From NCBI RefSeq assembly GCF_000271485.2, contig NZ_AKVN02000001.1:3807501-3871500 (forward strand): 64,000 nt of DNA, in the 5' to 3' direction. The notes below the pieces were generated by a model, which was not told where the DNA came from, did no database searches, and saw only the letters and a program-made list of their open reading frames with translations. The stretch comes from Pelosinus fermentans DSM 17108. Lineage in GTDB: Bacteria; Bacillota; Negativicutes; DSM-13327. Both the position numbers and the translations under genes were made by a program. Position 1 is the first letter of the stretch, and each line of letters starts with the position of its first letter. This document shows, one piece after another, positions 26,743 to 35,629 of the stretch.

Positions 26743-28167
26743 ATGTCCTTTGACGATACCTCAATGACTAGATTCTCACCTACAACTCCTAAGTTCCCAC
26801 TGTGCACATCTCCAGCAAATTGCTGTTGTATCGATACTACTAAGCCTACTGGAGCTACTGGCATAACTGGAGCTACTGGCGCTACGGGCGCAACGGGAGC
26901 TACGGGTGCAACCGGAGCTACAGGTGCTGCGGGTGCCGCTAGTGCTACGGGTGCTACTGGTGCTACCGGAGCTACTGGTGCAACGGGTGCTACAGGTGCT
27001 GCGGGTGCCGCTAGTGCTACGGGCGCAACAGGTGCTACCGGAGCTACGGGAGCAACGGGTGCTACAGGTGCTGCGGGTGCCGCTAGTGCTACGGGCGCAA
27101 CAGGTGCTACCGGAGCTACGGGAGCTACTGGCGATGCTGGTGCTACCGGTGCTACGGGAGCTACGGGAGCTACTGGCGATGCTGGCGCTACCGGTGCTAC
27201 GGGTGTTACTGGTGCTACCGGCACTACGGGAGATACGGGTGCAACCGGAGCTACGGGTGTTGCTGGAGCAACCGGCACTACGGGAGATACGGGTGCAACC
27301 GGAGCTACGGGTGTTGCTGGCGCTACCGGCGCTACGGGTGTTGCTGGCGCTACCGGCACTACAGGAGATACGGGTGCTACCGGCGCTACGGGTGTTGCTG
27401 GCGCTACTGGCACTACAGGAGATACGGGTGCTACCGGCGCTACGGGTGTTGCTGGCGCTACTGGCACTACAGGAGATACGGGTGCTACCGGCGCTACGGG
27501 TGTTGCTGGCGCTACTGGCGTTACGGGAGATACGGGTGCTACCGGAGCTACTGGAGCCACTGGTACCACTGGTGCTACCGGTGCTGTCGGAGCTACTGGA
27601 GCTACCGGCGATGCTGGCGCTACCGGCGCTACGGGCGCCACTGGTGCTGGAGCTATCATCCCCTTTGCCTCAGGCGGTCCTGTTACACTGACAACGATAG
27701 CTGGTGGCTTAGTTGGCACGACAAGTCTTGTTGGCTTTGGCTCTTCCGCGACTGGCATCAGCCTTCTTGGTGGAGTAATTGATCTCACAGGTACTGCTTT
27801 AGGACCAATTATTGACTTCTCATTCTCGGTTCCCCGCGATGGAGTCATTACGTCAATAGCAGCCTATTTTAGTAATACATTGGCATTGGCTCTTGTAGGC
27901 TCAACAATCACAATTACAGCAGAATTATATGAATCCACCACACCCGACAATACCTTCACTGCAATTCCAGGAGCCATCGTAACATTAGCACCAGCACTAA
28001 CAGGTGTCGTTGCCCTTGGAGCGATTAGCAATGGCATTATTACTGGCTTAAATATACCAGTAACTCCGGAAACTCGTCTGCTATTGGTATTCTCTGCAAC
28101 AGCAGCAGGGCTTACTTTAATCAATACTGTTACGGGTTATGCAAGTGCAGGCCTTAATATCGTTTAA
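26743..28167 (+). CDS. Collagen-like exosporium protein, BclB family
   Basis: 474 residues in three parts. The N-terminus (about 36 residues) has a Cys cluster ([13 protein letters not shown]). Residues 37-305 are uninterrupted Gly-X-Y triplets, mostly Gly-Ala-Thr with inserted GDA, GVA, GAA and GTT, which form a collagen-like triple helix. The C-terminal domain ([16 protein letters not shown]... [16 protein letters not shown] ... [10 protein letters not shown]) matches the trimerising C-terminal domain of BclB from Bacillus exosporium. Such proteins form a hair-like nap on spores, and the Thr residues are glycosylation sites in the Bacillus proteins. AGGAGG lies 11 bases before the ATG, and a sigma-K-like promoter and a strong terminator frame the gene. 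The repetitive DNA also leaves open a meaningless reverse frame. Confidence 0.9.
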   Translation: MSFDDTSMTRFSPTTPKFPLCTSPANCCCIDTTKPTGATGITGATGATGATGATGATGATGAAGAASATGATGATGATGATGATGAAGAASATGATGATGATGATGATGAAGAASATGATGATGATGATGDAGATGATGATGATGDAGATGATGVTGATGTTGDTGATGATGVAGATGTTGDTGATGATGVAGATGATGVAGATGTTGDTGATGATGVAGATGTTGDTGATGATGVAGATGTTGDTGATGATGVAGATGVTGDTGATGATGATGTTGATGAVGATGATGDAGATGATGATGAGAIIPFASGGPVTLTTIAGGLVGTTSLVGFGSSATGISLLGGVIDLTGTALGPIIDFSFSVPRDGVITSIAAYFSNTLALALVGSTITITAELYESTTPDNTFTAIPGAIVTLAPALTGVVALGAISNGIITGLNIPVTPETRLLLVFSATAAGLTLINTVTGYASAGLNIV

Positions 28168-28232
28168 AATAGTTTAGTAGTATAATCAATACAACTATCT
28201 AGATAATATGCAACTGATTATCACGAGAAATC

Positions 28233-28265
28233 AGGTTCCTGACTCCGGTCGGGGGCCTATTTTTC
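28233..28265 (+). terminator. Terminator of the bclB-like gene
   Basis: Eleven-pair stem AGGTTCCTGAC/GTCGGGGGCCT (with G-T pairs) around a TCCG loop, followed by ATTTTTTC. Confidence 0.85.
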
Positions 28266-28325
28266 AGTGCGCCCGGCATGGGGGATAACTCGACGGTGAA
28301 AGTCCGTTACACGCTTCGTCGCAAT
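28266..28325 (+). mobile_element. Remnant of a group II intron 5' end
   Basis: GTGCGCCCGGCATGGGG, then ACTCGACGGTGAAAGTCCGT, is the standard start of bacterial group II intron domain I. The rest of the intron and its reverse transcriptase are missing. About 170 bases on, GTGCGC-TTCTTG-GCGCAC followed by GGGACGGTTC (28496-28523) could be a degraded domain V, but that motif also resembles the REP elements near 48 kb. Confidence 0.55.
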
Positions 28326-28532
28326 ATCGGAAATGCTTTCATTGATTTTAAAGCATTGGTCTTTCTTTGACCAATATCTTATTTCTCGCATTTTATCAGT
28401 TATTTTCTGTATGCTTCTTCTTAATCTGCTCTTTTCTGTCTTTCTACCTACCATGAAATTTCCTTCCCAGACGGTATTCTCACCCGCTATACTCTGTGCG
28501 CTTCTTGGCGCACGGGACGGTTCGTTTAGGGT

Positions 28533-28670
28533 TCAAATTGCGGTGAATTTGTCTATGGATTTCAATCTGCCGCGCTCTGCCTTTTTAAGAAAAAAATGGC
28601 GCAATCGGCTAACCTTTTTGTGGATTTTAGACATTTTCATCAGGATAGCTGCTAATGTTTGCTTTACCAT
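28533..28670 (-). CDS. Small basic ORF (45 residues) downstream of cobalamin riboswitch 4
   Basis: MVKQTLAAILMKMSKIHKKV... ending KSIDKFTAI: very basic and likely helical. GGGAGGGGG lies about 10 bases before the ATG and directly follows the riboswitch. It is the first frame a riboswitch 4 transcript would meet. No family is recognised. It may be a small protein or a degraded gene start. Confidence 0.35.
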   Translation of the reverse strand: MVKQTLAAILMKMSKIHKKVSRLRHFFLKKAERGRLKSIDKFTAI

Positions 28671-28681
28671 AGTATACTTTC

Positions 28682-28885
28682 CCCCTCCCCATCTCCCGCG
28701 GGTCAAGTGGTGACTGTCAAACAGGCAGTTCTCCTGGCTCTAGTTCATCACTTACCCAAACCTTCCCAAGATTGTTCATCCCAGTGGCTATTTTTTGGGT
28801 TCACTCCCTATTACAGTGGCGGGACCGCGCCGGCATTACACCGTTCTTCCCTATTAAGCCCTTGCGGGCACCATTTCAAAACTAT
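28682..28885 (-). ncRNA. Cobalamin riboswitch 4 (separate from the tandem set)
   Basis: Minus strand: GGTGCCCGCAAGGGCTTAA, GCGCGGTCCCGCCACTGTAA, ATAGCCACTGGGA, TTGGGAAGG and AGCCAGGAGAACTGCCTG, all intact. It points away from the exporter gene and toward the convergent bclB-like gene. The only frame after it is a 45-codon ORF. No clear terminator follows it. Confidence 0.94.
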
Positions 28886-28979
28886 TTAATTATATGATTA
28901 GACAATTTATTCTATAATTCGCGTAAATCATAACATTTTAGTTATAGCTATGTCAATTAGCTAGTAAGTGTATTTCGTT

Positions 28980-30056
28980 TCACCTATTTTCCACACTTTC
29001 AGATAGCAATATCTTAGCTTGCCGCGTGGCCCATTTGATTTCATTGGCCGTTACTGCGACTTCAAGCAGCCCATGCAGATAGTAACTGCCTGTAAGCCTT
29101 GGCTGCCACTGTTCAATTGCCTTCGTAAGGCTTTCCCAGTACTCTTCACTGATTTCTTCTGGAGTGGTTATGCCTCCATCTACAATGACAGAGCGAACCT
29201 TTCCATTTACTCGAACGACGATTGTACAGCCGCTTTCTAATATATCTAAAATAGCTTTGAATTCATCGCTGACAGGCGGAGCCTCTGACTTCATCCTTCG
29301 TTCTAATCGGATAGGCAATAGATCAAAAATGCGATTCCCCTTTTTTATGATCGACTCATTGTAATCAATTAGTTTCTCTGCCAAAGAAATCCACTCCCTT
29401 GGCTCTGATGATTCCGTGACCACTTTTCGCTCACTTCTCAGCAAGTCCAGCAGCTGTCTCGCTTCCTTATTCAGTTTATAAACTCGCTTTTTTTGTTCCA
29501 GATGGACATGAAGTTCTTTGCTGTCATCGAGACCTACATAATCCTGCACGGCACGGCAGAAATAGAGAACTGCAGCTTCATTGCTCTGACTAAGCTTTTC
29601 TTTTAGTAGTTTGGTGTATCTCGGCGGCCATAGCAACACATTTACAAGCATGGCCGAGCCTAAACCAACAAATATAACTCCTGATCTGGCAAGAGCATGT
29701 ATCATAAATTCTTCCGTACTGGAGCTTAAGACAAAGAGTGCAGCAACAATCCCCATGGTTATGCCGCTATGCAATTTTAATTTTATGTATATTGGTATCA
29801 GTAAAATAACGATGAAGCCTGCTGAAAACGGATTGACACCAAGAAAATAGCCAAAAAGAAAGCCAGCTACAACGCCAATAATATGGACAAATATTTGATC
29901 CCGTGCTGCCCTTAATGTTAAAAAAATGGATGGCTGTATATTTATCACCGCAGAAACAGCACCAAAGAAGGCGGGTTCCAAACCAAGCAGCTTACAGATA
30001 TACATTGTTATGGCAACGGCTATACCCGTTTTAATTACTCGTGCTCCAATTCTCAT
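28980..30056 (-). CDS. Aromatic acid exporter family (FUSC-like) membrane protein
   Basis: 358 residues. The first 150 hold six membrane segments (RIGARVIKTGIAVAITMYIC, then AFFGAVSAVINIQPSIFLTL), the pattern of the ArAE_1/DUF939 branch of aromatic acid exporters. Residues 160-350 form a soluble, charged helical domain of the ArAE_1_C type (ESLTKAIEQWQPRLTGSYYL). It probably exports aromatic or other organic acids across the cytoplasmic membrane; the substrate is unknown. Its neighbours do not suggest a partner. Confidence 0.82.
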   Translation of the reverse strand: MRIGARVIKTGIAVAITMYICKLLGLEPAFFGAVSAVINIQPSIFLTLRAARDQIFVHIIGVVAGFLFGYFLGVNPFSAGFIVILLIPIYIKLKLHSGITMGIVAALFVLSSSTEEFMIHALARSGVIFVGLGSAMLVNVLLWPPRYTKLLKEKLSQSNEAAVLYFCRAVQDYVGLDDSKELHVHLEQKKRVYKLNKEARQLLDLLRSERKVVTESSEPREWISLAEKLIDYNESIIKKGNRIFDLLPIRLERRMKSEAPPVSDEFKAILDILESGCTIVVRVNGKVRSVIVDGGITTPEEISEEYWESLTKAIEQWQPRLTGSYYLHGLLEVAVTANEIKWATRQAKILLSESVENR

Positions 30057-30217
30057 CTTTTCATCTCCCTGTCTTTCATTCTATGTTGCATCGTAAAGTA
30101 GAAATTGGACTCCTATCGTCTTTTCCAAATATAACATTCTCATGGGAAATATTGTATCAATTCGGCATCCAAAGTGCAACCATTCTTATTGCTGCAGCAA
30201 AAGCTGCATTAGCATAC

Positions 30218-30258
30218 GAAAAGGACAGTCAGGATTTTTTATCCCGACTGCCCTTTTT
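30218..30258 (-). terminator. Terminator of the PTS-DUF1537-aldolase operon
   Basis: Stem AAAGGGCAGTCGGGA/TCCTGACTGTCCTTTT on the minus strand, ending in a T tract, about 25 bases after the aldolase stop codon. It is near symmetrical and could stop transcripts from both sides. Confidence 0.8.
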
Positions 30259-30282
30259 ACTAAGGCAAACACTTTCTATATT

Positions 30283-31131
30283 CTATTTGCATAACTCTTT
30301 CCAATTGTAAGCAAAGAACTTCAAATTTTCCCTCACCATACCAGTCACAGCATTCTTAGATGCTTGCGACATTTCTGCTAGATCCCAAGCGTCAATGTTT
30401 TTCTCATGGGTTTTCTGTGCGGCCTCCACAAAAGTTCGTCTAACCTCTGTACCAATGTTAATCTTTTTAATACCCAGCTTCACGCCCAAAGCAAACTGTT
30501 CTTGCGTCAAACCAGTGCCTCCATGAAGGACAAGGGGTACTGTCGCAATCTCATTGATTCTTTGCAAAAGATCAAAATCCAGCTTTGGTTCTCCTTTATA
30601 TAGGCCATGAGCATTGCCGATGGATACGGCCAACGCTTCTACTTTAGCCCCCGACAAAAACTGTGCTACATCTTCGGTACTGGCCATTTTAGCGATTTTA
30701 ACTTCTTCACCATCTTCCAACCCTGCCAAAGCGCCAACTTCTGCTTCTACTGATACACCAAGACTATGTGCTACTTCTGCGACTTTATTAGTGATCTCAA
30801 TGTTCTTTTCTATACTAAGGTGAGAACCATCAATCATGACGGCACTAAATCCTAGTTTCATAGCCTTTAAGCAAGTCCCGTAATCTTTGGCATGGTCCAA
30901 AAACACACATACGTTAGCGCTCGAGCGTTTAGCCAAGGATACCATGATCTCGCCAATATATTCATTCCCCGGTTTGTTAAGTATCGGAGCACCGATCATA
31001 GCAATTACGGGCAAATTAGTCTCCTCAGCTGCACTGATAATTCCTTGTGCGGTAAAAAGATCGTAGGTACTAAAGGCGCCAACGGCACCATCATGAACTT
31101 TCATAATTTCTTCCAGTGTTACTAAAGACAT
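30283..31131 (-). CDS. Class II ketose-bisphosphate aldolase
   Basis: 282-residue zinc aldolase of the FbaA/GatY/KbaY family, cleaving a ketose 1,6-bisphosphate to dihydroxyacetone phosphate and an aldehyde phosphate. Zinc and catalytic motifs are visible: VFLDHAKDYG (Asp, His), VEAEVGALAG (Glu), GNAHGLYKG (His) and PLVLHGGTGL (His), then NIGTEVRR for phosphate binding. It is the last gene of the operon starting with the PRD regulator at 37660, so it probably acts on the sugar of that pathway rather than in general glycolysis (inference). The start has AAGGAGG upstream. Confidence 0.92.
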   Translation of the reverse strand: MSLVTLEEIMKVHDGAVGAFSTYDLFTAQGIISAAEETNLPVIAMIGAPILNKPGNEYIGEIMVSLAKRSSANVCVFLDHAKDYGTCLKAMKLGFSAVMIDGSHLSIEKNIEITNKVAEVAHSLGVSVEAEVGALAGLEDGEEVKIAKMASTEDVAQFLSGAKVEALAVSIGNAHGLYKGEPKLDFDLLQRINEIATVPLVLHGGTGLTQEQFALGVKLGIKKINIGTEVRRTFVEAAQKTHEKNIDAWDLAEMSQASKNAVTGMVRENLKFFAYNWKELCK

Positions 31132-31201
31132 TTTTTCCTCCTTGTTGGCTGCTTATCAGCAGCCATTCTGATAACGAAAAATTTCATCTGTTCAGCTTAT
31201 A

Positions 31202-31861
31202 CTATATTCCCAGAATCTGCTTTACTCTAAGTATCCCTGACTTCGGACTGGTAAGAAGAGGTTTTTGAATATGCTTCAATTGGGGCAGTAAGACAATCAT
31301 GCTGCCTTGGGCAAGGACAATCACGTCACTTTCTGCTTCCACCTTTTCAATTTCAGCTAGTACCAGACGATTATGCTTTTCCTTATCATTTTCCTTAATT
31401 AACACATCTAAAGCCCCATCCACTAAACATCTTTTAATGGTGATCTGCTTATTCAGCTTTTCAGCAGCCCTTTCGATCAATCTCACACTGGGACCCATTG
31501 TGGACGCAACGGTAGCAATAACTGAAATCTTTCCCCCAATTTGGACTGCTTCTACTGCCATCGCTTCATCGACTTTAATATAGGGTATATTGATCATATT
31601 TCTGGCAACATCAACAGCTTCCCCAACGGAAGAACACTGATTTAAGATTGCATCTGCACCAAGAGCCTCTGCCTGTATGGCATATGTGCAAACTCTCCTT
31701 ACAATTCCCGGGGTAATGGCTCCATTAGCCATCACTTCAGAAAGTAAGCTGTCGTCTACAATATTTACGATTTGGACTTGCGGCATAATTTCCTTACATA
31801 AGTCTTTCAATGCCTCAACAGATACAAAACTGGTATGAATCACTGCTACTTTCTTTGACAT
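31202..31861 (-). CDS. Aspartate/glutamate/hydantoin racemase-like protein
   Basis: 219 residues. NQCSSVGEAVD carries the first catalytic Cys position of the Asp/Glu racemase superfamily. SVIATVASTMGPSVRLIE matches the phosphate/carboxylate-binding T-x-x-S-T region, while the second Cys may lie in IKRCLVDGAL. ATG at 31861 has GGAG 8 bases upstream; the earlier ATG at 31867 is too close to it. It lies 12 bases after the DUF1537 kinase. In this operon it more likely isomerises or epimerises a sugar acid intermediate than an amino acid (inference). Confidence 0.82.
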   Translation of the reverse strand: MSKKVAVIHTSFVSVEALKDLCKEIMPQVQIVNIVDDSLLSEVMANGAITPGIVRRVCTYAIQAEALGADAILNQCSSVGEAVDVARNMINIPYIKVDEAMAVEAVQIGGKISVIATVASTMGPSVRLIERAAEKLNKQITIKRCLVDGALDVLIKENDKEKHNRLVLAEIEKVEAESDVIVLAQGSMIVLLPQLKHIQKPLLTSPKSGILRVKQILGI

Positions 31862-31873
31862 AACCATCTCTCC

Positions 31874-33316
31874 TTATGCATCCTTCTTATCTAACATTTC
31901 TACAACTTCTCTTAAGGTCGTACTCTTCCCCACATTTCCAGGAAAAATAATATAAGGCATTCCCGGAAATCTGCTTTCTTTCCCCGTAATCCAGACAGGG
32001 ACACCAGGCTTAATTTGTCCTGCAACTAATGCCTTCTTGACCTTAAGCCCCTTTACTCCGACATCGCTTGAGGTAATTCCCCCCTTAGCGATAATATAAT
32101 TTGGTCTTACAGTCAGTTGCCGGGCTATACTAGTAATCCCATCTGAAATCTTTACTGCAATCTTTAATTCTTCCTCTTTGTTGTCATTGCCCACATCCAG
32201 CCGTTCTCTTCTGGTATAAACGACTACCGTTTGTCCTGCACGAATGCACTTTTCACAGAGGAGCACCACTCTTTTAACTTCTATAGCCAGCTCAGAGGGA
32301 TGTAATACAAGATGCTGATTGAATTCCACGAATTCGATGCCGTGACTGTTTTTTAATTCTGCCAGCTGTTCTGTGGTCTTCTTGACATGAGAGCCAACAA
32401 TCACAAGACCTCCATGCTGGCTCTCCTTTTGCATTACATCCTTTCGCAGAAGAAGTTCTTTATCTGCTATATTACCAATGACTTTAGGGAAAGCAGCAGC
32501 TGTGCGGAATATAAAATACCTGCCAGATTGCAGAGCTTTCAGCAATGCAATCGTAAAAATTTTAACGTCAACATTGTCTATTGCATCTACAATAACCTTG
32601 TGAAAGCCGTTTACTTTTAGCAGCTGCTGAACAATACTATCCATCTTGATTTCCCCGATAGCCTGGATAGGTATGTATTCCATGTCTGCTGCCTTGTATT
32701 CCCCATTGCATTTCTCCTCAACCCATTTTCCAAGATGAGATTGGGCATATCCAAAGGTCTTGTCTTTAGCAAATTCAGTTTCACCAACAGGTATCAGATA
32801 ATCATCTTCTTGTATATAATGCATACCGTCAAGGGTAAATCGTCCTCCTTCCTGAAAAAAAGGAAGTATGATTTCTCCGTGAAAACGGATATCGGAGTTG
32901 GACTCGATTGTTTCTTTTATGATTTGGGTTTCTAAAGGATAATGTCCACGCAAGGTAGAGTCACTGCGACTGATGATAATAAACTCTTTTTTACATTTTT
33001 TTGCTGCCATCATAATCTGCAGTGCAATTTCGCGATGAATCTGTGCTGTCTCTTTCCGTGTTAGTCCTCTGGAATTAGTGAGTATGAAAAACATAGAGCT
33101 TTCTTCCTGAAAACCCTCTTCGATACTCGCTGCTGACCAATCTGTATAAACAGAGACACCATGAACGGTCTGTACACCTGTCGGATCATCGTCCAGCACA
33201 ACTATTTTTCCATGAAAGTGCTGTAAAGCACTCTGAAGTTTCGTATCTATATCACTTCTATTTACCTGATTAGCGGCACCCAGGACTTCCTTTATGTGTA
33301 TCTTGCCTTCACGCAT
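31874..33316 (-). CDS. Four-carbon acid sugar kinase family protein (DUF1537)
   Basis: 480-residue ATP-dependent kinase of the DUF1537 (OtnK/DtnK/LtnK) family, known to phosphorylate threonate, erythronate and 2-oxotetronate. The N-terminal substrate domain has KIVVLDDDPTGVQTVHGV and ISRSDSTLRGHYPLE. The C-terminal nucleotide-binding domain has YIIAKGGITSSDVGVKGL, GVPVWI and FPGNVGKSTTL. It is coupled here to a PTS and a bisphosphate aldolase instead of the usual decarboxylase/PdxA2 partners, so its substrate may already be phosphorylated. AAGGAG lies before the ATG. Confidence 0.9.
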   Translation of the reverse strand: MREGKIHIKEVLGAANQVNRSDIDTKLQSALQHFHGKIVVLDDDPTGVQTVHGVSVYTDWSAASIEEGFQEESSMFFILTNSRGLTRKETAQIHREIALQIMMAAKKCKKEFIIISRSDSTLRGHYPLETQIIKETIESNSDIRFHGEIILPFFQEGGRFTLDGMHYIQEDDYLIPVGETEFAKDKTFGYAQSHLGKWVEEKCNGEYKAADMEYIPIQAIGEIKMDSIVQQLLKVNGFHKVIVDAIDNVDVKIFTIALLKALQSGRYFIFRTAAAFPKVIGNIADKELLLRKDVMQKESQHGGLVIVGSHVKKTTEQLAELKNSHGIEFVEFNQHLVLHPSELAIEVKRVVLLCEKCIRAGQTVVVYTRRERLDVGNDNKEEELKIAVKISDGITSIARQLTVRPNYIIAKGGITSSDVGVKGLKVKKALVAGQIKPGVPVWITGKESRFPGMPYIIFPGNVGKSTTLREVVEMLDKKDA

Positions 33317-33414
33317 CTTACTAAATCTCCTTGTCCAATAATCGATTTAGAATTAGGAGACTACATAAGAGAATCCATGATCTAACCGTAAATCCGCCTT
33401 TATGAATCTCTCTA

Positions 33415-34485
33415 TTAGCCAATCTTAATTTCCAAATCGTCTAAATTCACATTTTCTTCCGTATTACTTTCTTCGTCCCCTTCAACCCTGGTAGGCTTTA
33501 ACAGTGTCAGTATCGTAGCTGTCACAACTGTACCAATCCCCAATGCCAGCAGGAACATGAGTGGGTTGTCCATTAATGGAACTACGAAGATTCCTCCATG
33601 AGGCACTGGTGAAGCTGTTCCCCACATCAATGCCAAACCGCCTGCAACAGCAGAACCAATGGAACATGCAGGTATCACTCTAAGCGGGTCGCTTGCCGCA
33701 AAGGGAAGAACGCCTTCTGTAATATAGCATAACCCTAGTGGAAAAGTAGCTTTGGCAGCTTCCACTTCTGCCTTGCTGTATTTTTTCTTTGATAATAAAA
33801 CCGACAATGAGACCCCTAGAGGAGGTACCATCCCTCCAATAATCATGGCTGATGCAGGACCAAAGATCTTATCAACCATTAAACCCTTTGCGAACAAACC
33901 AGCCGTTTTATTAACAGGCCCTCCCATATCAAAACCCATCATGGCTCCAATAATCGCACCTAACAAAAACTTTGATCCCCCTTGCATAGACTTCATCCAT
34001 ACCAGAATTCCATTCTGAAAAGCTGCGATTGGCTCTCCCAATAAACCAATCATGATTAATCCCATAATGACTGAAGATAACAGCGGTAAAACCATGATTG
34101 GCATAAGGCCTTTTAAGCTATTAGGCACTTTTAAATAATTCTTTAAGAAAAGAACTAAATACCCAACCAGTAAAGCCCCCACAACACCGCCGATAAATCC
34201 GGCCTTAATGTTATTCGCGATGAACCCCATAATTAATCCGGGAACAATTCCTGGGCGATCAGCGATTGAATATGCAATCCCAGCAGCAAGCACAGGTACA
34301 ACAAAGACCATTGCAGCCTTTCCGATTTCATTAATCATCCATGGGATTGTATTGGTTTGGTCTCCGACTAAAGCACCTCCAAAGACTTTTGCTATCGCCA
34401 TACACAGCCCACCAACTACTACAATAGGAATCATATAAGACACGCCTGTCATCAAATGCTGTTTAATAGAGAATCCTTTAAACAT
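33415..34485 (-). CDS. PTS fructose-type enzyme IIC
   Basis: 356-residue membrane permease of the fructose PTS family with about nine helices. Family motifs are GVSYMIPIVVVGGLCMAIA near the start, AGFIGGVVGALLVGYLV, GFDMGGPVNKTAG and PLGLCYITEGVLPFAASDP in the substrate/gating region, and ASPVPHGGIFV. It pairs with the separate EIIB and EIIA encoded directly upstream. The sugar is unknown, and the downstream kinase and aldolase suggest it is not plain fructose. Confidence 0.93.
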   Translation of the reverse strand: MFKGFSIKQHLMTGVSYMIPIVVVGGLCMAIAKVFGGALVGDQTNTIPWMINEIGKAAMVFVVPVLAAGIAYSIADRPGIVPGLIMGFIANNIKAGFIGGVVGALLVGYLVLFLKNYLKVPNSLKGLMPIMVLPLLSSVIMGLIMIGLLGEPIAAFQNGILVWMKSMQGGSKFLLGAIIGAMMGFDMGGPVNKTAGLFAKGLMVDKIFGPASAMIIGGMVPPLGVSLSVLLSKKKYSKAEVEAAKATFPLGLCYITEGVLPFAASDPLRVIPACSIGSAVAGGLALMWGTASPVPHGGIFVVPLMDNPLMFLLALGIGTVVTATILTLLKPTRVEGDEESNTEENVNLDDLEIKIG

Positions 34486-34524
34486 CTAGATCCCTCCATA
34501 ATTTAATTTTTTAAAAAAGAATGA

Positions 34525-34839
34525 TTAGCTCTTCAATTTTTCTTCGATTTTTTGGATGAGAGTTTTTGGTGATTTAATAGCTGTCTGCATCGGTACATCA
34601 ATTACCTTTTTCCCTTTAAATCTCTCTTTCCCCCCTATATTAATATCGGCTGCAATAATGACAATATCGGCTTTTTCAATATCCTCTTTCGTCAGTTCAT
34701 CTTCAGTACCAATCGTTCCCTGGGTCTCGATTTTCACATTGTGCCCCAGTTCTTTTGCTGCATTGACCAATTTTTCTTTCGCAATATACGTATGAGCAAT
34801 TCCCGCAGTACATGCCGTAATTCCAATAATATTCATCAT
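34525..34839 (-). CDS. PTS fructose-type enzyme IIB
   Basis: 104-residue soluble phosphocarrier with its active cysteine in GITACTAGIAHTYIA, the signature of fructose-family EIIB, and ETQGTIGTEDELT downstream. It transfers phosphate from EIIA to the incoming sugar. It stands as a free-standing domain between the EIIA and EIIC genes. Confidence 0.93.
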   Translation of the reverse strand: MMNIIGITACTAGIAHTYIAKEKLVNAAKELGHNVKIETQGTIGTEDELTKEDIEKADIVIIAADINIGGKERFKGKKVIDVPMQTAIKSPKTLIQKIEEKLKS

Positions 34840-34863
34840 TACACACTCCTTATTGTGATTGTA

Positions 34864-35316
34864 TTAATTTTGTTTAAAAATAGAGAGTACATCCTTTGCC
34901 TCTTCTGCCTCTAGCAATGCTTCACATATCTTTTTATTGGCTAATGCTCCTGCTACTTTTGCCATTAATTTTACATGCTGATTGTTCTTGCTTTTATTGT
35001 CCACTGCAAATAAAATAATCAGCTTTACGGGCTTGTCATCTATGGTTTCCCAGGCAATACCTTTATCAACCCTTCCAACTGCTATGCAGGTTTTTACAAC
35101 ACTATCGGATTTACCATGAGGAATTGCAATAAAATCACCAATTCCAGTCATCCCTTGGGCTTCCCGCAGATAAACATCGTTAATAAATTCCTCCTTAGAG
35201 CGTATTGATCCATCTTTAAATAAAAGTTCTGACAGCACTTCAATAGCACCCTTTTTGTCATCCACTTGCAAATATAAATCTATCGCATTTAGATTTATGA
35301 CATCAGTAACATCCAT
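34864..35316 (-). CDS. PTS fructose-type enzyme IIA
   Basis: About 150 residues with the EIIA_2 active site GIGDFIAIPHGKSDSV (phospho-His), then IAVGRVDKGIAWETIDDKPV. Start at ATG 35316 with a GGTGG site upstream; a TTG two codons earlier is the alternative. It takes phosphate from HPr, probably the one encoded 44 bases upstream. Confidence 0.92.
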   Translation of the reverse strand: MDVTDVINLNAIDLYLQVDDKKGAIEVLSELLFKDGSIRSKEEFINDVYLREAQGMTGIGDFIAIPHGKSDSVVKTCIAVGRVDKGIAWETIDDKPVKLIILFAVDNKSKNNQHVKLMAKVAGALANKKICEALLEAEEAKDVLSIFKQN

Positions 35317-35359
35317 AATCAAAATCCACCTTATCTATCTATTTTGTTTCCCTGTTTCA

Positions 35360-35620
35360 TCACACACATTCTTCCATTAGAAGCAGCTGCAAAGAGTTCA
35401 TTGCTTCAGACTCATCTTCACCATCAATGATAATTGTTATCTTCTCACCTTGCACAGCGCCCATACTTAAGACGGAAATCATGCTTTTTGCACTATACGT
35501 CTTGTTGTCTTTTATTACATCAATTTTTGCTTTGAATTTTGACGCTTGATTAACAAATTTCATTGCCGGCCTGGCGTGCAAACCTTCCGCACTTTGAATG
35601 ATCATATCGACTTGTTTCAT
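35360..35620 (-). CDS. HPr-family phosphocarrier protein
   Basis: 86 residues. SAEGLHARPAMKFVNQA contains the phospho-His15 site, and YSAKSMISVLSMGAVQG contains the Ser46-like regulatory site, so it could act both in transport and in catabolite control. A dedicated HPr inside a sugar operon is additional to the general ptsH expected elsewhere. It lies 9 bases after the PRD regulator. AGGAGG precedes the ATG. Confidence 0.92.
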   Translation of the reverse strand: MKQVDMIIQSAEGLHARPAMKFVNQASKFKAKIDVIKDNKTYSAKSMISVLSMGAVQGEKITIIIDGEDESEAMNSLQLLLMEECV

Positions 35621-35629
35621 ATATTCCTC

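Noticed and set aside
26860-27650. Repetitive array that could be mistaken for CRISPR or satellite DNA
   Set aside because: The repeat is a 9-base-type coding triplet pattern in frame with a collagen-like protein. There are no spacers.
26906-27691. 261-codon Leu/Arg/Val-rich frame inside the same repeat
   Set aside because: Frame-shifted reading of the collagen triplets, with no start signal of its own.
26691-27848. 385-codon open frame antisense to the bclB-like gene, reading APVAPVAPV repeats
   Set aside because: It is the reverse reading of the Gly-Ala-Thr triplet repeats. GC-rich triplet repeats keep several frames free of stops. No ribosome site and no domain.
28257-28454. 65-codon minus-strand frame (MVGRKTEKSRLRR...) beside the intron scrap
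   Set aside because: It has a fair ribosome site, but its last 20 codons are simply the antisense of the group II intron 5' end and it overlaps the bclB terminator. Not enough support to call a gene.
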